From Branchiostoma floridae (Eukaryota > Chordata > Leptocardii > Amphioxiformes > Branchiostomatidae), in assembly GCF_000003815.2 (NCBI RefSeq), contig NC_049985.1:1453410-1517409 (forward strand): a DNA stretch of 64,000 nt, in the 5' to 3' direction. Within the stretch, counting starts at the first letter, position 1; each line of letters starts with the position of its first letter. The notes beneath the pieces are model-generated. The model ran no database searches. It saw only the letters and a list, made by a program, of their open reading frames with translations, and had not been told where the DNA came from. This document shows, one piece after another, positions 19,601 through 30,361 of the stretch. The position numbers and the translations under genes were made by a program.

Positions 19601-22600
19601 AGGTTCAACTTCGTTACTGTAGTTGCCACTCTTCGCATGACCTTGACTGGTTTACTTCTGGTCGGATGTTCTACACAAGGTGGCAAAAGAACAGAGGAGT
19701 GGTCGCTGGAACCGATGGGTGGAAGGGTACGGGGTGTACAGTAGTATTGAGCTAGTAAGTTAGTTAGAATCAAGTCTAATGTAGCCGAGCCCCGCGTGGC
19801 CTGAGTCACCACTTGCTTGAGGTGAGGATGCACTGTGATAAGCTTCTGAATTGGTAGATTGTTGAAGTCGCCACCCAGCAACAGTCCGGCATGTGGTTGT
19901 TTACGATATAAACAGTCACAGGAGGTGATGAGATGTTCAACCATCTTAGTAGCCCCCTCTTTGTTATTGTTGCATGGAGGATGATACACTATACCCACAA
20001 AAAGAATCGGAAAAGTTCTCGGCAGCCACTTTGGACGAGCCTGTAGCCACATAACCTCCACTCCGTCTATCTCGAGGTCGTACAGTCTTTTGACAGGTAT
20101 GTTTTCGGCGATGTAAAGAGCCACACCCCCAGCTTTACCATATAACCTATCCTTTCTGAACAGCCTAAAACCATCGATGGCTAAAACGTCATCAGGGATT
20201 TCAGGTACAGTCCATGTCTCAGTGATACATGCCAGTTGTGCAGAATGATAGGCCAGAGTAGGCCTCTAATTCACATTTCTTATTAACAAGTGATCGTACA
20301 TTAGACAGGAACAGGCATGGAAGAGTCCTAGAGTTCTGTTGTGTTGACCTGCCATGAGTGGCGGGGACTGTTGTTATCTTACAAAGTACTCTATTGTTTA
20401 CGACACATCTGCGACTTACATAGTCATTTGCATATACATCAAGTCTATTTGTAACAAATGGTTTAATTCTACAATGTTTCTGTTTCCTAGTCAGCCCACC
20501 GCGGTTCCCTCTTGTTCTTACATTTGAAATGTTTGCATAACACATGATTCAGATCTAGAAGGGTGGTATCTGCTTAGAAAGATCGTCAAACAAATCAACT
20601 ACAAATCATCTACAGCTGCCGCTGATCCGGCGCTAAACTAATTACAATGATGATAAGATGGATCTTTGTTACGTTTAACTTAAGCAGTAGAAGTGGATGA
20701 CAACATGTCTTTCACCTCTTCTTAAGTCTTGACAATCATGTTAACATGCAATTTCTACAAATGTTTACTAAGAAATATTGTTACATGCAGTTGAACAGCA
20801 ACATTGCACTTTTTTTTGCAATGAAATTTTTCATTACAAAAAATGACTGGGATTTCTGACCTGCCTGAGTGAAGAGGAGTGGGAATAGCGACAGGTGTCC
20901 GCAGGTGCTGAGCAAGAGGAACACCTGGCCGTCCTGACGACTTTCTACAGCCAGCAAACTACAGGGGAGGAAACATAGCACAACATTCAGTACCAGTAAA
21001 CATAGCACAACATTCAGTACTAAACATTCAGTACAACTGGAACACCTGGCCGTCCTGACGACTTTCTACTACCAGCAAACTACAGGGGAGGAAACATAGC
21101 ACAACATTCAGTACCAGTAAACATAGCACAACATTCAGTACAACTGTAACACCTGGCCGTCCTGACGACTTTCTACTGCCAGCAAACTACAGGGGAGGAA
21201 ACATAGCACAACATTCAGTACCAGTAAACATAGCACAACATTCAGTACTAAACATTCAGTACAACTGGAACACCTGGCCGTCCTGACGACTTTCTACTGC
21301 CAGCAAACTACAGGGGAGGAAACATAGCACAACATTCAGTACCAGTAAACATAGCACAACATTCAGTACAACTGTAACACCTGGCCGTCCTGACGACTTT
21401 CTACTGCCAGCAAACTACAGGAGAGGAAACATAGCACAACATTCAGTACCAGTAAACATAGCACAACATTCAGTACTAAACATTCAGTACAACTGGAACA
21501 CCTGGCCGTCCTGACGACTTTCTACTGCCAGCAAACTACAGGGGAGGAAACATAGCACAACATTCAGTACCAGTAAACATAGCACAACATTCAGTAAAAA
21601 TGGAACACCTGGCCATCCTGACGACTTTCTACTGCCAGCAAACTACAGGGAAGAAACATAGTTATTCTATGGAAGCCCATGTGATAATAATAGAGCCCCA
21701 TGTATTACTGGCAAATGCAGCAACTTTCGTGGTAGTTTAAACTTTAAGTTTTAATGTTCGCGGTTTTCACGGTGGCCACTTCACCGCGATCTTAATAGCA
21801 CCACAAACATTTTTCCATGGCAGTAAGAGACTACAGTGCATGGTGCTACTGCGAACTTAAAACCAACATGAAAAGTCCCTTTTCGAATTCCAGCTACCGT
21901 GAAATTAAATCCCCGCAAACTTAAATGCATTTACAGTTACCCAAGTAATCACCCTATCCAAAACACCCGTATCAAACATTATCGGGGCACAGGGATGACA
22001 CAAAAGAATATACCTGAGAGGAATGATGATGAGAATGATAGCCTTCTCGTGCACATGGTACCCAAACACCTGTATCAAACGTTATCGGTACCCAGGTGTG
22101 ATTGGAAAGGATATACCTGAGAGGAATGATTATGAGAATGATGGCCTTCTCGTGCACGTGGTACCCAAACACCTGTATCAAACATTATCAGTACCCAGGT
22201 ATGACAGGTAAGGATCTACCTGAGAGGAATGATGATGAGGATGATAGCTTTTTCGTGCACGTGGTACCCAAACAGGAAGGAGGCGAAGGCACAGAGGACG
22301 AGGCAACGCAGGAAGTCCCTCGGCGTGCACGGTCGTCTCCACAGGTGCACCAGGGCGGGCTGGGAGGGACAGGGAAAATGGTGTCAGATCTATTCATTTA
22401 TTCATTCAGTTCTACCACTTCTAGCACGTTACCGGAACGTACTGCGAATGCGCAAACACTGTTTTTTTTTTTTCACGATGCATTGAAATCCTTGCTTGTT
22501 GCACAGTATATTTTAGAGACATGGTTTCATGTAAAACGTACACGGAGTTTTACCCTTATATAAGCACGCACTTTCTTAAATGCGGACCTTTAGTAAACCG

Positions 22601-25600
22601 GGAGATTAGCATGTCTATACTTTTCGCGCAGGCGCAGTACGTTCCGGTGACGTGCTACCACTTCTTTGTGGATGGATTGACATAGCAGATGACTAAATAA
22701 TCTCCAAGATACCATAAGATAGTATCAAAAGGTGGCAGAGGAGCCAGTTTGGTACTATCTTATGCCATTGCAGGATCTGCTTGGAGATTAGTGACTTACA
22801 CCTTTGCAAGGTCAACCCGGAGACCAGACTGTAAGGTTTGATCCACTCACACCTTGAAGGACCCCTACTCTTTGCATATGGGTTACGTTGTAACTGTAAC
22901 ACGCTGCATCTCTGACTTCTCCCTAAGAAACATCTTCTTTCAACTTGTTATGTTACTTCAACTGAAAGAACATTAGCATGAAAGTTTATCTGTGTACATA
23001 TACACATATACACACAGACATACATGCACACACACACAGAAACAAACCCATGCAGACACACACACAGACATACACATACACACACACACACACACAGACA
23101 TACACACACACACACAGACACACACACACACACACAGACACACACATACACACACACACACACACACACGTAGACACACACACATGCACACACACACACA
23201 CACGTAGACACACACACATGCACACACACACACACACACACGCTTTGACCTCTGCCCCCTGACCTCACCATCATGGCTGCCAGTGTGAGTATGACTGTGA
23301 CCAGCGGAGAGATGGTGGGCAGTGCATTGTGGGTATACTCCTGTACCAGCCCTCCTGTCATGGTGGCCTGGGTGATGTCATCAGGGGACAGGAGCTTCGC
23401 ACGAACAGCTGTGGGGCAGAAAACAACAACGACAAGGTAATTAGAGATGGTAACAAGAAGTCTCCTTTGCAGACTTTGCTGATTTCGGAATTTCAACATA
23501 TGGCACAAGCCCCCTGCTGTAGTGATTGCACAAAAAGTGCACACAAAGAAACAGGTGCATGCGAGAGAAACAGGTGCGCAAGAGAGAAACAGGTGCGCAA
23601 GAGAGAAACAGGTGCGCTAGAGAAACAGGTGCACGAAAGAGGAGCAGGTGCATGAGAGAGAAACAGGTGCTCGAGAGAGAAACAGGTGCACGAGAGAGAA
23701 GCAGGTGCGTGAGAAACAGGTGCGCGAGAGAGAAGCAGGTGCGCGAGAGAGAAGTAGGTGCGCGTGAGAGAAACAGGTGCGCGAGAGAGAAACAGGTGCG
23801 CGTGAGAGAAACAGGTGCGCGAGAGAGAAACATGTGCGCGAGAGAGAAACAGGTGCATGAGAGAGAAACAGGTGTGCGAGAGAGAAACAGGTGCACGAGA
23901 GAGAAGCAGGTGCGCGAGAAACAGGTGCGCAAGAGAGAAACAGGTGCGAGAGAGAGAAACAGGTGCATGAGAGAGAAACAGGTGTGCGAGAGAGAAACAG
24001 GTGTGCGAGAGAGAAACAGGTGCATGAGAGAGAAGCAGGTGCGCGAGAGAGAAGCAGGTGCGCAAGAGAGAAGCAGGTGCGCAAGAGAAACAGGTGTGCC
24101 AGAGAGAAGCAGGTGCACGAGAGAAACAGGTGCGCAAGAGAGAAACAGGTGCGCAAGACAGAAGCAGGTGCGCGAGAGAGAAGCAGGTGTGCGAGAGAAA
24201 CAGGTGCGCAAGAGAGAAACAGGTGTACGAGAGAGAAACAGGAGCGAGAGAGAAACAGGTGCGCAAGAGAGAAACAGGTGCACAAAAGAGAAACAGGTGC
24301 GCACAAAATAAAAGGCGCGCGAGAGAAACATTCGCGCGAGAGAGAAACAGGTGCGCGAGAGAGAAACAGGTGCGCAAGAGAGAAACAGGTGCGCAAGACA
24401 GAAGCAGGTGCGCGAGAGAGAAGCAGGTGTGCGAGAGAAACAGGTGCGCAAGAGAGAAACAGGTGTACGAGAGAGAAACAGGAGCGAGAGAGAAACAGGT
24501 GCGCAAGAGAGAAACAGGTGCACAAAAGAGAAACAGGTGCGCACAAAATAAAAGGCGCGCGAGAGAAACATTCGCGCGAGAGAGAAACAGGTGCGCGAGA
24601 GAGAAACAGGTGCGCGAGAGAGAAACAGGTGCGAAATTATTGTGGCCAAAGAATAAAGCAACGACATTAAAAAGTAGTTTCAGTACCTACTGCAGTGGCG
24701 GCCTTGTCAGCGATGTTGTACAGAGCCCAGAAGTTGGGTGCCCAGTAGGCGTGTACCAACCCTCGCTTCACGGGGAACAGTCTGGATAGAACCTGGCCCA
24801 GCTGGCCCTGGGAAAACAAAAATAAACAAACAAACAAACAGCATATTATACGGTGTCCAGGTCTTTTGTGTACAGTAGGTGTGAACTAGCCCCCCTTTAA
24901 CATTCAAACAGTCGTGATAGAAGCTGATATAACTGGCCCAAGAAAAACATAAAGAAGAATGCAAAATATGCCCCATTCTCCCTTCAAGGACATAAAAACA
25001 TAATTTAAAACAGATACAGCACATAGTCAGTGATACATTTTTTGTAAGAGCGAAGGAAATCATGACAATGAACTTCTGAGCCAGAAAATGTTTTTACACA
25101 CTCAGTAACATACACACATATACGTCGTCTTACACGTCTTGTCCCTGTGAGATATAGTGCGCCAGTAGACGAGAGGGTGGAGAAGGAATTGCACACCCCT
25201 CCTTCACCATAAAAATTCATGTGCAGGTCAGGCAAACAGGTTGCCTAACTCACCGGCAAATGCCTGTCTGCCTGCTCATCTGTCGAAAAATCGACAGGAG
25301 AATCTATATACATGTACATATTGAAATACAAGCGTATCACACCATGGACCGTACCATTGCAATGAAGGGTCCAAAGGAGATGGCGAAGACCTCCAGTACG
25401 ACCACCCCCAGCCCAAACAGGTTCAGTAGAGATAGACTGGTCCACTGCACACGGCCGTCTGGGAACAAAGTTGGGAAAAATTCTTTTTGCTACTTTGTAT
25501 AATAAGTTATGTTTTCTTCCTTGTATAATAAAACTTTTTTGTACATTTCATTCCATCTATTTTGTAAACCTATGATTAATAATTAAATTGTACATGACAT

Positions 25601-28600
25601 TCATTATTACCTCGCAATTCCATCGTTGCTTAAAGGTAGATTTTGTATCTCTTTCTCTGCAGTTTGGACAATGTCTGTATCTTACATACCAACTTGTTGC
25701 GGAATGTGTCAACTTTCTGGTGGCCCCTTATATAATTTGTCACATTCACACAAGCATTAAGAATCCTGTCTATAGTGACCACCTGAGTGTCTACATAGAC
25801 AAACCTTCATTGGTCTGATGAGTATAAGTAACATATCTATATATTTCATTATTTTCACATGATATTATCACCCATTGTTTTGGACATACATTCATTAAAC
25901 TGATTCAGTTCATCTTTTTTTAAGGTGACCAAAATATAACATTAAATGACAAGTAAATTTTATTGTAGTAGTACTACATTCATGCTCCATTGGGGCTAAA
26001 TGCAGTAAGTTGTTTACAAATTAAAGGGATTGACAGGAAAACTATGCTATGCCTTACTTATATCTATATATTACATGCTTCTTAAGGTTGACCACCATGT
26101 TATAACAGATGTTTAGGAAATGTATATTGTTGTCTTGACCTCTATTTGACCTTGTGAAGCAGTGCGCCCTCAGCAGGTAGATGAAGTAGGCAGGTGCGAT
26201 GTACAGGTAGATGTGCTTAAAGTTTAGCAGCAAGGAGAACCAGAACGCTCCTTCCAGATGTCTTCTCTGGAAAACATACAAAAAATGTCCTCATGGGAGT
26301 CATGTGGCATACATACAATGTAATATCACAACATTATTGAAATTGGTATTTCATGTGTCTGCAAAACTTGAAAACAAGTTGTAAATTGGCACTAATACCC
26401 ACTCCTCACATTGTACATTTTTTATATGCTAATGTTTATATATTTATATTTTCTACATCATGTAGTACACGTTACTGTTCTGTCACCACATACATGTACA
26501 TGTGTATGCCTATAACACCTGGTCTCAACAACTACACAAGGATCTGAGGAAAAATGGTTGAAGAGAGTCTTAACTAATAATATTGATGCAACTGTTTTAA
26601 TGTGACTTTTAATGGTTGGCTGGCCAGGTTTGAATGTACATATGTAATGTATGTAATTTTGTGTGTTAAATGTTATATCTGAAAATATCAATGCCATTCA
26701 GGCTACATTTCCTGTATGTCTGCAAAATTGTATAGTACATTCTACTAGTCTGTCATGCTACCCATAACTTAACGATAATGCTTTATAAACCCCAGACAGT
26801 ATGACAACCGACCTGTAGAATCCTGGCGATGGATAACAACTTGAGTCCAGTCAGGAAACCGTTGTACTGGAAATGGATATCTGGAACATCTGTTAAGTGA
26901 TCATACCAGACAGCGTGCTGTTATCAAGTGTATGAATGATGACTACTTGACCAAATAGGAGTTACACCAGCAAAGTTTTGGATACGACTTGGGAAGTTAC
27001 ATGAGTAACTGCTATTTGGTCATCGATATATTTCCGACTGCAAAATCTGGCTGATCCAAGGGTAATTCATCATACTTTCTTACGATTGATTGATTAATTG
27101 ATTGATTGAACCCATGAAAAGATACGGTCCACGATGAGCAGTCCAAAGTTCCACAGCAGAAGTACTGCCAGTACAAACATGGGCTGGGACAGGAGCTGGG
27201 GGGAATTCTTCTTACCCATCACCTGCACACACTGGCAACACCTGGACACAAGAAGAGTGGAATCAAAATGCGGAAATAGCTATGCAATGAATTGGTTAAG
27301 GATGCTTTTAAAGAAGGCTTGTATAACTGAATCACAATCTCTGGAGAGTTGTGATCACTCCTTTTATACACCATATTTCTAATACTAAAAAGGGTGGGGT
27401 TGAAACATTTTGTTCTGTTACCAGCAATATGTTTGAGTCAAAAATCCTGCTTGGAGAGAGTTCAGAATTGTCGAATACCTAGGACATTGTTCATACCCTT
27501 CTACAGAAGCCTTTACCTGCAACCTGTACAGTTATCAATTTCTAAAAACTTAAGGTAACATGTGAGAATTTTGAACCCCGAAAATGTTGTGAACCAAGTG
27601 GCTTTACTAATACATGTATGTAACTGACAACGGTGCAAGAGATAACATAAACCTACAGAAACTTACTCGTACACTGCGTACACCAGCAGCAGATCAGAGA
27701 CGATGACGGACAGGCGCTGGAACAGGACGGTAGCGAAGCTGGCGTAGTTCAGGTTTGTGACCTTCAGCATGGCAGGGTCGAAGTACTTCGCTACATGAGA
27801 CAGGAGGAACTCGAACCAGGCGAACAGGGGAGGGTAGTCAAGGGTCCACTCCGAGGTGTCCTGGAGTAGGTAGAAAGTAGAACGTCATTGTTAAAATAAA
27901 GATACTCAAAGCAAAGGTAGATTGAGATTACAATTGAGTTGCAATCAATATTCAGCCTGGTATCCAGACATATAACAGCTCCAGACTCTTTACTAGTAAT
28001 TTCAATTGAAATTGCAACAAAATAATCCATTATATTGTAGAGTACCAGTTTCCATAGAATTTGTATGAACTGACAGATATTTAACGGACAGAGATAATGA
28101 ATTGCCTTCAAAAATTACCTGGAAGTATAACCTTCATAAAGGAACTGACAGATACTAAACATGGTTAGATATTTGCACACACAAAATCTGTTGTTTTCAT
28201 TTTCCTTAGCGTTTTTCCTTTATTTTCCCTTGTCTTACTTGTACCGGGCACTTGAGTTGTATCTAACCTATGCGCAATCTGCCATTATTCTCTGCAAAGA
28301 GGCTTAGGGCAGTACAGAAGAAGAAGATATAAGAACTGGAAGACAATAATGAAACGTAATGCTCCAGACCTCATAGTACCACTGTGACACAGGCTTGCTG
28401 TGGGTGATGGCCAACCAGTTCCTGTGGACCTCAAAGTCTGTCGAACGACTGCAGAAAAAAACAGGAACAAACTGCATTGCAGGTCAACTGGTATTGAATA
28501 AAAAATAAAGGTTGAGAAGTCCCATGTCCTTTTTGAGATTGTAGGGGGCGCAATGGGTAATGTTATCATATGTGTCTTGGGGCAATATGGTAATATACTA

Positions 28601-29475
28601 CTATTATTAGTACTAATAAGTATTATACTACTAACTAAAACTATTGGAAGGCAGAGCCCATCCCTCTTCTTCCACCACCTTTTTTATATACCTCCCCAGT
28701 CAGGATCTCAATATTTATACACCTGGGTGAACAAAGTGGTGCAATGCACCACTTTCTTCACCCAGGTGTATAATAGTGACACATGATTCTCAAAAACGTA
28801 TCAGAATTTAGTGGTATTACATTGTTTAATGACATTGTCACACCTTTGGTGCTATCATCAGACATGTGAAAGTGGCAGCATGTAGTTGTTCCATGATATA
28901 AGAATCATAATCACTTTCTAGTCTCTCAGTGACCAGACTCCGGATCGCTGGAAAATCGTAGAAATGGAACAAATAGAGAGGAATATAACCGGCCAGGGAA
29001 CAGCTCGGCTTACTCCTCTATTTGTTCCATTTTTACGATTTTCCAGCGATCCGGAGTCTGGTAGAGACTAATCATTTTCACTTTCAAAGCACTAAGTGTG
29101 CCCACTGAAAGTCTATTTGTGCTTGTCTATTTTGATTTGTATTACTGTCCCAATTCCTATGCAGTGCTAAAGGATGCTTAACATCACAATAAAATCACAA
29201 TAATACTGTTGTAAACCCACACCAGTTTGAGTTACTAGTATCCAAAAAGTGGGCAATATTTTCCAGCAGACGCCCCCTGCGGGTCAAAGTTCAATCATCA
29301 TTCATTCTCAGTTCAACACGTTTTTCTCGGAATACCGGCCTCTTAATGCTTACCTACGTTGTACAGAACCACATGTCTACATGACCAAGTTGTAATATAC
29401 TCACTAGCTGGGGATGAGAAGCAATTTGACGATAGTTACTGTCACAACAACGCAGAAAAACATGGGCGCCGCCAT
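16630..29475 (-). CDS. ALG8: Dolichyl-P-Glc:Glc1Man9GlcNAc2-PP-dolichol alpha-1,3-glucosyltransferase (ALG8)
   Basis: ER multi-pass membrane enzyme that adds the second glucose to the lipid-linked oligosaccharide for N-glycosylation. Thirteen coding exons: 29475-29405, 28448-28370, 27860-27667, 27241-27126, 26880-26813, 26266-26140, 25458-25355, 24807-24687, 23408-23269, 22359-22220, 20958-20861, 17351-17279, 16873-16630. All join in phase to 524 residues, very close to the vertebrate protein (526 from memory). Family hallmarks: [80 protein letters not shown]. The exon 6 donor is placed at AGAG/GTCAAG because only that gives phase and length agreement (CFTRSNR joined to DGRVQW). Exons 10 and 11 have tandemly copied edges in the intron between them. 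A LINE sits in the intron 17352-20860, and a minisatellite in 23409-24686. It is divergently paired with APEH. Confidence 0.95.
17666..18730 (-). pseudogene. LINE reverse transcriptase, C-terminal frame
   Basis: 354 codons with RT motif A ([12 protein letters not shown]), motif B' ([11 protein letters not shown]), the catalytic GYADDVGL box and the maturase-like C-terminal tail ([10 protein letters not shown] ... [22 protein letters not shown]) typical of CR1/L2-type elements. The N-terminal part of the RT is in another frame at 18817-19203 ([32 protein letters not shown]). Confidence 0.9.
19270..20124 (-). pseudogene. LINE APE-type endonuclease frame
   Basis: 284 codons containing [23 protein letters not shown] and [12 protein letters not shown], the order of motifs in the apurinic-like endonuclease of LINE ORF2. 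The first endonuclease block ([17 protein letters not shown]) is in a different frame at about 20250-20300, so the N-terminus is frameshifted. Not a host gene. Confidence 0.85.
20919..21655. repeat. Tandem copies of the ALG8 exon 11 acceptor and exon start (real + 6)
   Basis: cctggccgtcctgacgactt followed by tctac-x-gccagcaaactacag recurs at the real exon (about 20925) and six more times to 21610 with a spacing of about 110-118 bp. Long and short spacers alternate, giving a higher-order unit of about 228 bp. On the minus strand each unit reads ...cctgtag/TTTGCTGGC...GGCCAGGTGTT, so each carries the splice acceptor plus the first 40 or so coding bases of exon 11. The rest of the unit is intronic (catagcacaacattcagta). 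Confidence 0.95.
21708..21950. mobile_element. CTGTAAATGCAGAAAT-family MITE
   Basis: Starts ctggcaaatgcagcaacttt, ends gcaaacttaaatgcatttac; the interior has tcaccgcgatcttaat, aaacatttttccatgg and gaaattaaatccccgcaaac. The same order is found at 31374-31613 (inverted), 42382-42592, 52816-53010 and, decayed, about 33440-33612. A non-coding TIR element family with low divergence of the GC-rich blocks. Confidence 0.75.
22014..22275. repeat. Three tandem 103-bp units covering the ALG8 exon 10 splice donor
   Basis: tacctgagaggaatgat occurs at 22011, 22114 and 22217, an exact 103 bp period. On the minus strand every unit reads GGTACCACGTGCACGA ... ATTCCTCTCAG/GT, so the last 48 or so coding bases of exon 10 ([15 protein letters not shown]) and the donor are present three times. 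The true exon is the first unit met in the gene direction (ending at 22220). Use of a later donor would add 103 nt and shift frame. Confidence 0.93.
22998..23243. repeat. (CA)n microsatellite
   Basis: About 245 bp of CA repeat with GA and TA interruptions, within 30 bp of ALG8 exon 9 (donor at 23269 on the minus strand). It creates long artefactual frames on both strands. Confidence 0.96.
23548..24632. repeat. 17-bp minisatellite (GAGAGAAACAGGTGCGC)n with a 240-bp exact internal duplication
   Basis: About 1.1 kb of a 17 bp unit with frequent loss of GA pairs, in the ALG8 intron 23409-24686. Bases 24121-24360 and 24361-24600 appear identical over 240 bp, so the array is recently active. As 17 is not a multiple of three, the array opens all frames and gives Arg/Glu/Cys-rich or Leu/Ser-rich translations of up to 408 codons that are not genes. 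A SINE-tail fragment sits just before it at 23507. Confidence 0.95.
28715..28773. repeat. Near-perfect palindrome, 29-bp arms with a 1-base centre
   Basis: ttatacacctgggtgaacaa and the following aagtggtgca (28715-28743) face their complement at 28745-28773 with one mismatch. It could extrude as a cruciform. It sits in ALG8 intron 1. Confidence 0.9.
28919..29070. mobile_element. Foldback/TIR miniature element in ALG8 intron 1
   Basis: The left arm tagtctctcagtgaccagac, then tccggatcgctggaaaatcg, tagaaatggaacaaatagag is matched by an inverted right arm (ctctatttgttccat ... cgattttccagcgatccgga, gtctggtagagacta), about 57-60 bp per arm around a core of about 30 bp. Flanks atcactttc and atcattttc look like a diverged target duplication. 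No coding content. Confidence 0.85.
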
Positions 29476-29589
29476 CTTGAACCGAACAGCCTAGTGGGAT
29501 AGCTGATGTCAAAGTTCGCAGTAGTTTCGCGCCACGCTACTGGCCTCCCTCCCCTTCTATAGCTCGCTCCGGAAAGTAGAAAAGCACAG
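29476..29589. promoter_or_regulatory. Divergent promoter between ALG8 and APEH
   Basis: The ALG8 ATG (minus, 29475) and a likely APEH non-coding first exon ending at the donor cacag/gtgagt (29589) are only about 110 bp apart, in GC-richer sequence without a TATA box. Such spacing is typical of bidirectional housekeeping promoters. Transcription start sites are not visible. Confidence 0.5.
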
Positions 29590-29792
29590 GTGAGTCTTGC
29601 ATCTTGTAATGTCTTGGAGTTATCCTAGGTGAAGTGACGGTGAGAGGCTGACCCTTGCTGACCCCGAGTTGAGTTGAACCCTAGTTGACCCCCTGCTCCT
29701 GTTTGGAAAAAAAAAACAGCAGCTCATTCGTCTATTGCGGTTTCTTCAGTTCAATTCAGAGTTTCCAGGACACGTGTAAGGACATTGTCCTT

Positions 29793-29833
29793 CCAAGGAG
29801 GTTAAAGAAAGAGTGATTCTTTAACCTCCTTGG
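29793..29833. repeat. Perfect 17-bp inverted repeat with a 7-base loop upstream of APEH
   Basis: ccaaggaggttaaagaa, loop agagtga, ttctttaacctccttgg. It lies between the putative APEH first exon and the zinc-ribbon exon. It could be a small foldback element or an RNA hairpin in intron 1. Confidence 0.85.
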
Positions 29834-29927
29834 TCCTTCCGTACATCTGATGTAGAGTTTTGTCTTCTATATTTCTAGAGGTATTTCTTCATACTTGAAT
29901 CTGTCAAATTCTGATGTAATACTAATA

Positions 29928-30213
29928 ATGGACTGTTACCATTGTGGAGCAGCTTTTGTCAAAACTCCAAAGGGGTATAGCAGGAAAAGAATTAGTACAG
30001 TCACAAGTCCAAGTGGATACAAGTCTGTGTTCGGTACCACACCAAACCCAGACGCCTTCCTTTGCCTGGCATGTGTAAAACAGGTCAGGGCCAAGAAGGC
30101 ACATTACAAAGTTGGCAAATGGCCTAGGACTTTGTCACAGCAGCAGAACCCACCACAAGGCCCCAGAAACTTAAGAAAGAAGAGGATTCGGACAGGAAAA
30201 GGTGACCAGGCAG
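29928..30213 (+). CDS. Possible zinc-ribbon-like exon, perhaps an alternative N-terminus of APEH
   Basis: ATG at 29928 opens 95 codons with a CYHCG ... CLACV pattern, that is two CxxC pairs about 40 residues apart, a spacing compatible with a zinc ribbon, then a basic tail (KKAHYKVGKWPR, RKKRIRTGKG). The frame runs to a good donor (GGCAG/GTAATT at 30213). The next acceptor (catccag at 30359) would join it in phase to GAC ATG CAG, that is directly onto the APEH start Met. Known APEH proteins have no such domain, so this may be a separate small gene, a 5' UTR ORF or a lineage-specific extension. I do not recognise the domain family with certainty. Confidence 0.5.
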
Positions 30214-30361
30214 GTAATTAAGGGTGTTGGGGCATTGGTTACGTTGGTTAAGAATACATGCGACATACATACATTACAAATGTGGGCATATGTCTAAGTA
30301 TAATTTAATGGCACTAGCACTTCTCCTTTTTATTTCGTTCTACCGTACATCCCATCCAGAC

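Larger units (their letters stand above)
17485..20575 (-). mobile_element. Decayed CR1/L2-like non-LTR retrotransposon in an ALG8 intron
   Basis: An approximately 3 kb element on the minus strand with APE-type endonuclease, reverse transcriptase and an AT-rich 3' tail (tttatttatttcatt on plus at about 17487). Endonuclease motifs ([17 protein letters not shown]) and RT motifs ([29 protein letters not shown]) are intact, but the frame is broken at least near 20220, 19260 and 18800. It lies in the same orientation as ALG8, wholly within the intron 17352-20860. Confidence 0.9.

Noticed and set aside
17666-20545. Endonuclease and reverse transcriptase frames as a possible host gene or retron-like system
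   Set aside because: Motif order and tail fit a CR1/L2-like LINE, frames are broken in several places, and it lies inside an ALG8 intron.
20919-21655. Possible CRISPR-like array (regular repeats with spacers)
   Set aside because: Both repeat and spacer are conserved between units, and the repeat is the ALG8 exon 11 edge; it is an animal tandem duplication, not a CRISPR array.
22948-23544. 198-codon minus-strand ORF containing ALG8 exon 9
   Set aside because: Only 23408-23269 is coding (ALG8 exon 9); the rest is (CA)n microsatellite and intron.
23441-24789. ORFs of 243-408 codons on both strands (Arg/Glu/Cys-rich or Leu/Ser/Cys-rich)
   Set aside because: They are translations of the 17 bp minisatellite; all frames are open because the unit lacks stops and its length is not a multiple of three. 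No start context or domain.
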